Part shown: positions 57,965-64,000 of the stretch, in pieces
Layout of the letters: every line of letters begins with the position of its first letter
How positions within the stretch are numbered: position 1 is the stretch's first letter
From: CATOSP01 sp965237775
GTDB lineage: Bacteria > Chloroflexota > Dehalococcoidia > Lucifugimonadales > UBA3495
DNA: 64,000 nt
Reading direction: 5' to 3'
Assembly (NCBI GenBank): GCA_965237775.1
Contig: OZ250155.1
Location: 3,472,001-3,536,000 of the forward strand
The notes under the pieces: generated by a model
Database searches by the model: none
The model's input: only the letters and a program-made list of their open reading frames with translations
Told to the model about the DNA's origin: nothing
Translations under genes and position numbers: made by a program

Positions 57965-58762
57965 TTAAGACTTCACCGACCGAAATACAAGGCACGGCCA
58001 GCAAAAGTTGATATCTCCCTCGACCGGTTGAATTTGGAAGGTTTCTTTAGCCTCTTCAGAAGCGATGACAAAGTCTTCCCTGAGTTTCCGGACTTCAGCC
58101 TCTGGCGTATCGGTGCGTTCCACCCAGTTGTTGAACTGCAGGTGGACCCCTGTGTGCTCACGCTCCACTATCCCCAGCCCGTGGCTGATCAGTAACCCCT
58201 CCAATTCCGAGACGGGCCGGTTATTGACGTGGCTGAAATCGCGCCTGAGCTCGATGTCGTTCATCCACTCGGAAAGGTCGCTGTCTTCCGGCGAGATGCT
58301 GTCGGCCACTACCAGGCTTCCACCGGGCCGCAGGACCCGGTGCAACTCATCCAACGCCCGGTCCAGGTCTTCAAAGTGGTGAATGGCCGCCCGGCTGGTC
58401 ACCAGGTCCAGTGAACCGCTGGCGAAGGGAAGATACTCGGCGGCGTTGCGCACCAGGGCGAGGTTCGTAAGCCCGCGCTCCCTGCCTATGCGCCGCGTCT
58501 CGACCAGCATGGGCCCCGTGATGTCACTGGCCACCACCCGCTTGAACTCCGCGGCCATCACGAAGGCGGTAAAACCGGTACCGGAGCCAAGGTCCATCGC
58601 CCAGGTGCGGCCGCCCACCGAAGCGTTCCCGGCCAAACGCCGCATGATGTCCAGCCGGTCGTCGTACATGTGGACCTGACTGGTGGCGTAGGCCCCGGCC
58701 TGAGAGCCGAACATTTCCTGGGCTCTTCGTCCCTGGGGTGGGTCTCCGGAATTTACAGTCAT
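57965..58762 (-). CDS. Class I SAM-dependent methyltransferase
   Basis: 265 residues from ATG 58762 (MTVNSGDPPQGRRAQEMFGS, AGAGGTGG upstream); the longer frame to 58894 crosses the divergent gene start and is rejected. SAM motif I MDLGSGTGFTAFVMA, VVASDITGPMLVETRR and ASGSLDLVTSRAAIHHFEDLDRALDELHRVLRPGGSLVVAD mark a UbiE/COQ5-like small-molecule methyltransferase. Substrate unknown. Convergent with the clan-AA gene and divergent from the DNA methylase. Confidence 0.85.
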   Translation of the reverse strand: MTVNSGDPPQGRRAQEMFGSQAGAYATSQVHMYDDRLDIMRRLAGNASVGGRTWAMDLGSGTGFTAFVMAAEFKRVVASDITGPMLVETRRIGRERGLTNLALVRNAAEYLPFASGSLDLVTSRAAIHHFEDLDRALDELHRVLRPGGSLVVADSISPEDSDLSEWMNDIELRRDFSHVNNRPVSELEGLLISHGLGIVEREHTGVHLQFNNWVERTDTPEAEVRKLREDFVIASEEAKETFQIQPVEGDINFCWPCLVFRSVKS

Positions 58763-58818
58763 TTGGCGTGAACCACCTCTGACATTTTGCCGTGGCGCGA
58801 ATGCCCCAGCGCGGCGAT

Positions 58819-58824
58819 TATAAT
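58819..58824 (+). promoter_or_regulatory. -10 hexamer for DNA methylase gene
   Basis: Perfect TATAAT at 58819-58824, 33 bp before ATG 58857. No good -35 is seen at 17 bp. Supports the second ATG rather than ATG 58830, which lies at the expected transcription start. Confidence 0.4.
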
Positions 58825-58856
58825 ACATTATGAGGACTGCTTTCCGGGAGATTGAC

Positions 58857-61766
58857 ATGCCACACCAAACGGAACCCAGCGCCAACAATGCCATGGCCGC
58901 CCTGCTAAGACCGATGTTGCACGGCTATCGTGTGCGTTCTGAGACTACCCAGACCATCAGGGACCATCCCGGTCAACGGCCCGACATCCTGATTACTGCC
59001 GATGACCGTTCCCCTGTAGTGGTGGAGGCCGAATACCTGCCCGCCCTCACCGTCGAACAAGACGCTAACGCTAGACTCGGCATGGCCGTGACCGTCGACC
59101 CCAGACCTATCGAAGCCGTGATTGCCCTGCGCTATCCAGAGGCAGTCCGCGACTCTGAAGACCTGACCCAAGCCATCGAGGATGCCCACCTCTCTTTCGC
59201 AGTCCTCCACGAGGACGGGACTCGCTTCCCTGAGTCCGGTTGGCTGGGCGGGACCAAGTCCGATCTGGCTGACTTGGTCCGCCTGGTTTCCGTTCCTCAA
59301 CGCGCCGTTAACGAGGCCGCCGCCGCCCTGGAACAAGGTATAGAAACTGCCGCGGCCATCCTCAATCAGATAGAACAGACCAATCCCGGCATTAACGTTG
59401 CCATCTCCCGGTTGTTGGGGATGAGCAACGTTCCTCAGACCCGCCGCATGGCCTGTGCGATCATCGCCAACGCCCTGGTATTCCACGAGCGCATCGCGGG
59501 GATGCACCAGACCATCAAGCCGCTGCGCCTCGTATGCGGGCCGGAGATAGCCGACCCGCAGGAACAGACCCTTGCCGCTTGGTCTGACATTCTAAAGATC
59601 AACTACTGGGCAATCTTCGGCATTGCCAAGGACATTCTGGAACAACTGCCGTCGTCCTACGCCGCCCAGGTCTTGGAGGAGTTGCGCCTCACCGCCCAGA
59701 AAGTGAGCGCCACCGGTGTCAACAACGCCCACGACCTCACTGGCCGCATATTTCAGCGCCTTATCTCCGACCGCAAGTACCTGGCGACTTTCTACACCTT
59801 GCCTGCCTCGGCTGCGCTGTTGGCAAGGTTAGCGGTAGCCAAGATGGACGGGATCGATTGGTCGGACAAAGAGGCGATCGGCAATCTGCGAATCGCCGAT
59901 TTTGCTTGCGGGACCGGCGCGCTGCTTTCCGCAGTATACGAGCAGGTCGCGGCCCGGTATGAAGACACGGGAGGCAATCCCTCTGAATTGCACCCCGTGA
60001 TGATGGAAGAGGTGCTTTACGGCTGTGACGTAATGCCTTCGGCCATCCACATAACCGGCTCCACCCTGTCCGGCGTTGAGCCCGGCATTGGCTTTGGAAG
60101 CTCCCGTCTTTACACCCTCGCCTACGGTCGTCAGATGGACGGCAGCGTTAAGATTGGCTCGCTGGAATTACTCCAGTCGTCAGCCGCACTCACTCTTTTC
60201 AACAGCAGCGACCCTGCCATGAGGACCGGGAGTGTCGGAGAACAGACCTCCGCCCAAATCATGGCTGACATTCCCGATCAAGGGTTCGACCTGGTGATCA
60301 TGAACCCACCGTTTACGCGGAACACAAACAAAATAGGAGAGTTTGCCGACACATTCGCGGGAGCCTTTGCCGCGTTCAACGCGAGCAAGACCGACCAAAA
60401 AGATATGGCGAACAGAATGTCAGCATTTAAGAAAGAAACCTGTTATCACGGACATGCAGGAATGGCTTCTGCATTCGCAGCCTTAGCACATCGTAAACTC
60501 AGAATCGGGGGCGTGCTCGCTTTGGTCATGCCTCTCTCAGCGGCCACAGGCTCGGCGTGGCGTGGCTTGAGGCAGATGTTAGAAGAACATTACGAGGATT
60601 TAGACGTTCTCTCCATTTCTGCCGCGAACGACGATGAACTGTCCTTTTCGGCGGACACGGGAATGGCGGAATGCCTGGTCATCGTGCAAAAGGCGACCCA
60701 GAGCCACTGTCCCAACGATGCGAGATTCACATCTCTGACTCGTAGGCCAAGAGGCTTCGCAGACGCTGGTCGAATTGCTCGGAGTCTCAATGACTTAGGC
60801 GGAGTAGTGAGGAGGATCGAAGACGGACCTTTTGGCGGTACTTCCGTTACAATCGGGAATGAAGTAACTGGAGAGACTATGACCACCCCAAGTGGCGCTG
60901 GCGGGATGGCTTGGGGAGCGGTTCGGTTGTCCGATTACTCACTAGCTCAGGTCTGCCACTCTCTCTCGCGTTCAATGTTGTGGCTGCCAGCCAATCCTAC
61001 TGCAATGGAACTAAGAACCACGTCACTCGGTAGCTTAGGCCTGATGGGATATCACCATCTAGACATCACCGGACTTCCATCTCTGGGGCCTCCTCAGGGT
61101 CCTTTCGATAAACTGGCTTCCAGCCCCACGGCAACTTACCCAGCCCTATGGAACCACAGTGCCAAAAAAGAAACGCGAATTATTTGCGAGCCCGATTCAT
61201 CTTTACAGGTTCGAGTAGGGATGGGTGTCAAGGCTGCCGCGGTATGGGCCGCCGCGAGTCGTTCCCACCTAAATCTCGACTTCCGATTCAATTCACAACC
61301 ACTTGCGGCTGCATTCACTGCGATGGAGAGTGTCGGGGGCCGAGCATGGCCAAACGTGAGATTCGAGATTCCTCAGTTTGAGTATGCTTTTAGTATTTGG
61401 GCCAACTGCTCCTTAGGTCTTCTCTGCTCCTGGTGGCAATCGAACCGCCAAGTTTCGGGCAGGGGCACCACCACCGTCAGTGCCGCTGTTTCATTGACCG
61501 TGCTCGACTTCCGCGCCCTCAGCGACGAGCAGCTAGCCATAGCAGAGACCATCTTCGAGGAGTTCCGGGACAAGGAGCTTCAACCCGCCTACCTCGCCGA
61601 CGCCGACCCCAACCGCGCCCTGTTGGACCGGCGGGTGGTCTGCGACCTGCTGGGTTTCGACGAAGAAGTCTACCGGGGTGTGCGCCGCCTCGCCGCCAAG
61701 TGGTGCGCCGAGCCCAGCGTCCACGGCGGTAAAGCTCGACCCAAAGACGCGGCGTTGGTTATTTGA
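58857..61766 (+). CDS. N6-adenine DNA methylase-like protein with N-terminal nuclease-like region
   Basis: About 969 residues from ATG 58857 (GGGAGA upstream). The first 150 residues contain HPGQRPDILITADDRSPVVVEAEY, reminiscent of a PD-(D/E)xK fold but with E-A-E in place of the usual E-x-K, so nuclease activity is doubtful. A helical region follows. The methylase core has motif I FACGTGALLSAVYEQVAARY near residue 360 and motif IV DLVIMNPPFTRNTNK (NPPF) near residue 485. The C-terminal third has blocks such as SLSRSMLWLPANPTAMELRTT that resemble target recognition. The 60300-61450 part is visibly more AT-rich than the ends. No separate restriction subunit follows, so it may be a self-contained type IIG-like enzyme or an orphan defence methylase. 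Followed 43 bp later by the DUF6978/DUF1828 pair. Confidence 0.78.
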   Translation: MPHQTEPSANNAMAALLRPMLHGYRVRSETTQTIRDHPGQRPDILITADDRSPVVVEAEYLPALTVEQDANARLGMAVTVDPRPIEAVIALRYPEAVRDSEDLTQAIEDAHLSFAVLHEDGTRFPESGWLGGTKSDLADLVRLVSVPQRAVNEAAAALEQGIETAAAILNQIEQTNPGINVAISRLLGMSNVPQTRRMACAIIANALVFHERIAGMHQTIKPLRLVCGPEIADPQEQTLAAWSDILKINYWAIFGIAKDILEQLPSSYAAQVLEELRLTAQKVSATGVNNAHDLTGRIFQRLISDRKYLATFYTLPASAALLARLAVAKMDGIDWSDKEAIGNLRIADFACGTGALLSAVYEQVAARYEDTGGNPSELHPVMMEEVLYGCDVMPSAIHITGSTLSGVEPGIGFGSSRLYTLAYGRQMDGSVKIGSLELLQSSAALTLFNSSDPAMRTGSVGEQTSAQIMADIPDQGFDLVIMNPPFTRNTNKIGEFADTFAGAFAAFNASKTDQKDMANRMSAFKKETCYHGHAGMASAFAALAHRKLRIGGVLALVMPLSAATGSAWRGLRQMLEEHYEDLDVLSISAANDDELSFSADTGMAECLVIVQKATQSHCPNDARFTSLTRRPRGFADAGRIARSLNDLGGVVRRIEDGPFGGTSVTIGNEVTGETMTTPSGAGGMAWGAVRLSDYSLAQVCHSLSRSMLWLPANPTAMELRTTSLGSLGLMGYHHLDITGLPSLGPPQGPFDKLASSPTATYPALWNHSAKKETRIICEPDSSLQVRVGMGVKAAAVWAAASRSHLNLDFRFNSQPLAAAFTAMESVGGRAWPNVRFEIPQFEYAFSIWANCSLGLLCSWWQSNRQVSGRGTTTVSAAVSLTVLDFRALSDEQLAIAETIFEEFRDKELQPAYLADADPNRALLDRRVVCDLLGFDEEVYRGVRRLAAKWCAEPSVHGGKARPKDAALVI

Positions 61767-61808
61767 TGGTACGGTTCTTATCGTAGAGGGTGCGGGAGTA
61801 ATAGCATT

Positions 61809-62264
61809 ATGGCACTGAGCCAGCAAGAATTCAGTTCCATCCTCGCCGATAACTCCAAGAGGATCGATCAAGACATTCGATGGACGCAAGACGAGAACCA
61901 TTCCCCTTCCCTAACATTCAGGGCCGCAATCGAATCGGCGGGTGGCCACGACCTTTTGATCGTTGGACGTTACAACCCTTTTGCTGGAAAGTTGTCGTAC
62001 TCATAGATTCTGGGGAGCGTTGGCCGCGAGTATGGACTCGATCTAGGTGCGGACCACCGTAACCCTGACGGCAACCTCATAGGAGAGAAACACAAGCATC
62101 GTTGGACCGATAGGTCCCGTGACAAAGAGGCCTACGTCCCGGAGGACATCACGAAACCTTGGAACCATCCCGTTGAGGTCTGGACGCATTTCTGCGTCGA
62201 GGCCCATATTGCGTTTGCGAGTATAATGCACCCTCCAGACACTCAGATGGAGCTACCGCTATGA
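61809..62264 (+). pseudogene. DUF6978-like gene with internal amber stop
   Basis: ATG 61809 opens MALSQQEFSSILADNSKRID, through FRAAIESAGGHDLLIVGRYNP, to TAG at 62004-62006. The same frame then continues IL GSVGREYGLDLGADHRNPDG, NLIGEKHKHRW and THFCVEAHIAFASIMHPP to TGA 62262-62264, overlapping the next start by ATGA. The DxHRNPDGxxI...HxHxW block is the DUF6978 core, which usually pairs with DUF1828 genes. One nonsense mutation separates it from an intact 151-residue protein. The downstream overlap shows this is the ancestral frame. Confidence 0.72.
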
Positions 62265-63040
62265 CAGTAGAAGAATTGTGCATCTCCGTTCGCCAAAATT
62301 TACCACCCCTATTCGAATGCTCTGCCGCGCCGCTGGATAGCATGCGCGTGCGGACGCCTCTACTGTACCCGGACGGGGGACTTGTCGATGTTTTCGTGCT
62401 TGAGCGGGACAGCGGTTATCAGGTAACCGATTATGGGGAGACACTCGCTTGGCTGAGTACGCAAACCGCGAGCGGACGGCGTTCCAATAAGCAACGTGGT
62501 CTAGTTGACGATGTTTGCCAAACACTGGGAGTAGAACTCCACCGTGGCCAACTTCGACTGAGGTCTCATACGCTCGACGGGTTGGGCGAGACCGTACTGA
62601 GATTAGCTCAAGCAGCAGTGAGAGTCTCAGATGTCTGGTTCACTTTTCGCAATCGAGTGGTTGAATCCACGGCAGAAGAGGTAGATGAATGGTTAGAGGA
62701 ACGAAACATTCCTTTCGAACGGTCTGTACGACAACAGGGCCGCTCGGGCCGTGAATGGACCATCGATTTTCAGACGACCACCCCACTCCGGACCTCCCAT
62801 ATTTTCCTGCTTAGCACAGGCTCTCGCGGGGCAGTGCGGCGGATCACTGAGCACGTTTTCACGGGGTGCTCCGACCTCAACATTTTGAGGGAAAGCCAGC
62901 CCCAATCGATGTTGATCTCCCTGTTCGACGATGTCGAGGATGTTTGGCGGGAAGAGGATTTTGTATTGCTGGAACCAGTATCAGAGGTCGCCCGTTGGTC
63001 TCGGCCCGACTTACTGGAACTAACTCTCAATCCAGCGTAA
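62261..63040 (+). CDS. DUF1828-domain protein
   Basis: A 259-residue protein. MRVRTPLLYPDGGLVDVFVLERDSGYQVTDYGETLAWL is the DUF1828 motif, LVDDVCQTLGVELHRGQLRLR follows, and the rest resembles DUF1829. Function unknown; gene pairs with DUF6978 occur in defence or mobile regions. Codon use is more AT-rich than the housekeeping genes. It overlaps the broken DUF6978 gene by 4 bp. Confidence 0.8.
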   Translation: MTVEELCISVRQNLPPLFECSAAPLDSMRVRTPLLYPDGGLVDVFVLERDSGYQVTDYGETLAWLSTQTASGRRSNKQRGLVDDVCQTLGVELHRGQLRLRSHTLDGLGETVLRLAQAAVRVSDVWFTFRNRVVESTAEEVDEWLEERNIPFERSVRQQGRSGREWTIDFQTTTPLRTSHIFLLSTGSRGAVRRITEHVFTGCSDLNILRESQPQSMLISLFDDVEDVWREEDFVLLEPVSEVARWSRPDLLELTLNPA

Positions 63041-63079
63041 GCATCTACCGAAGAGGGCATAAGGCACCTGGCCACCGGC

Positions 63080-63624
63080 AAAACCCAAACTGCTGACCGC
63101 CGACGACCTGCTCCGCTCGTACAGCCAAGGGGTGAGGAGTGAGCTGATCCTGGTGGCGCTTTGCTAAACTATGCCAGCAGTGGGACAACACGGCGAGATA
63201 GCGATGCGCTGGAGGCGGAAATTCGGGCTTTTGTACGCCCCAAAGATTGGGCCGGGCTGCCGGATCCGACGCTGGAGTGTTCCCGCAAAACGGCCCCTCA
63301 ATCGTGAGGGAACCGGACATCGCCTACTTCTCGGCGGAAACTCTGCCGTTAGGCAAACTAGTAAGCGGCTGCTACTAAGTGGTCCCGGACCTAGTGGTGG
63401 AGATAGCTTCGCTGGGGACCACTAACGTTGCATCTGATGACAAAGCGCGAATGTGGTTGAGCCACGGCCTGTCGATCGTGTGAGAAGCAGACTCCAGTGT
63501 ACGTACAGTGAATGTTCACCGTATGGGCGCCCCGAGAGTCACCCTGACCGGCGACCACACTCTCGAGGGCGGAGAAGGACTGCCAGAATTCAGGTACATG
63601 GTCCGGGAGATTTTGGAACTGTAG
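63080..63624 (+). pseudogene. Uma2-family endonuclease remnant
   Basis: Fragments in shifting frames: KPKLLTADDLLRSYSQGVRSEL, stop, TMPAVGQHGEIAMR, LEAEIRAFVRP, then frame shifts to SIVREPDIAYFSAETLPLG, stop, VVPDLVVEIASLGTTNVASDD, and finally VNVHRMGAPRVTLTGDHTLE, ending REILEL at TAG 63622. The RxPDxA and PDLxxEI pieces with conserved acidic residues are Uma2 (PD-(D/E)xK-like) signatures. At least two stops and two frameshifts; not functional. Too degraded to appear as one ORF. Confidence 0.78.
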
Positions 63625-63636
63625 CCAGTGGAGGCT

Positions 63637-63968
63637 TTACAATAGCAGCCGTTCGACAGGGACCAGCCTTTGCGATACAGGGTCGATCCCCAGGTAGACG
63701 CCTTCCGGGGCAAGCGCTCCAAGAAGAGGAGTTGAGTGATTATCTCCTGACCCTCCACCCTTAGCCAGGCCTATCCGACCTCCATGCTCCGAACCTCTCC
63801 CTGACCGACACGAAATCGTTGCTCCAGTATCGGCTTCACCCCTAACCACCGCAACATCGACACCGGGACTGCGGTGATCGACGCGCCGGTGTAGACTGTG
63901 GCGTCCAACTAAGCCCAGTTTTCCCGCTCTAGGTCACCAATCGCTATCGAGACTTGAAATGTTCCCAC
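63637..63968 (-). pseudogene. Clan-AA aspartic protease remnant
   Basis: On the minus strand GTG 63968 starts VGTFQVSIAIGDLERENWA, a stop, then LDATVYTGASITAVPVSMLR (catalytic D-T-G altered to Y-T-G), another stop, AWLRVEGQEIITQ and, after a frameshift, STPLLGALAPEGVYLGIDPVSQRLVPVERLLL-type end (terminal residues PVERLLL). It aligns with the intact 5239 protein from the first residue to the end. Decayed and active-site damaged. Confidence 0.75.
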
Positions 63969-64000
63969 GAATTTACGTCCCCCTACTAAAATTGATTGCC

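Noticed and set aside
62004..62006. TAG inside DUF6978 as pyrrolysine or another recoded stop
   Set aside because: No pylT/pylS-like context is visible and the surrounding conserved core is hit once; a simple nonsense mutation is more likely.

Overview
This is a high-GC bacterial chromosome segment (no 16S/23S rRNA, no tRNA seen). The gene set suggests the phylum Chloroflexota, most likely a Dehalococcoidia/SAR202-type lineage: a GuaB3-type IMP dehydrogenase-like protein, an LLM flavin oxidoreductase, free-standing corrinoid and MtaA-like methyltransferases with an ASKHA corrinoid activator, a DnaD plus DnaC-like helicase loader beside dnaB and rplI, a UPF0182 protein, Thr-Pro-rich lipoproteins and many small HEPN, DUF5678, clan-AA and Uma2 genes. 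This placement is inferred from gene content only.

Layout. 1-5.2 kb: end of a UPF0182 gene, then argD and argG separated by accessory genes (a PaREP1/HEPN-like gene, an argG-argD chimeric scar, hicB with a broken hicA) and an aminotransferase. 5.2-8.6 kb: clan-AA protease, acyl-CoA dehydrogenase, HIT and YqeK-like hydrolases, a gene with an in-frame UGA that I read as a HesB-like selenoprotein, and an HTH/Cys protein behind SOS-box-like operators. 8.6-16.4 kb: a second acyl-CoA dehydrogenase, AsnC domain, rsmG, a 5S rRNA gene with an internal 74-bp duplication, clpC, radA, moaE/moaD. 16.4-22.3 kb: a minus-strand corrinoid methyl-transfer cluster that resembles a split methionine synthase or demethylase system. 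22.4-26.7 kb: an ISAs1 remnant abutting an IS4-like element that has beheaded an oligopeptide-type ABC permease. 26.7-36 kb: LLM oxidoreductase, epimerase, GuaB3, a second selenoprotein (UGSC family, in-frame UGA), a repeat-containing metallopeptidase lipoprotein and a probable UGSC-associated protein. 36-51.8 kb: dnaE and ordinary metabolic genes (PfkB kinase, DUF192, HpcH aldolase, MaoC-like pair, YihY, S26 peptidase, two tandem Gfo/Idh/MocA oxidoreductases, dCTP deaminase, HtrA). 52-56.2 kb: rplI-dnaB-dnaD-dnaC replication operon. 56.5-64 kb: TenA-like protein, DUF5678/clan-AA pair, SAM methyltransferase, then a defence-like stretch (N6 DNA methylase, DUF6978 with an amber stop, DUF1828) ending in decayed Uma2 and clan-AA genes.

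The strongest discoveries are (i) two separate selenoprotein candidates, each with a hairpin carrying a GGTC apical loop at 18-23 nt after the UGA, which support each other and imply that the organism decodes selenocysteine; (ii) three copies of a 365-418 bp MITE with about 20-bp terminal inverted repeats and perfect 8-bp target duplications; (iii) the duplication inside the 5S rRNA gene; and (iv) an argG-argD chimera whose order is what a tandem duplication of argD-argG followed by internal deletion would leave. No CRISPR array was found.
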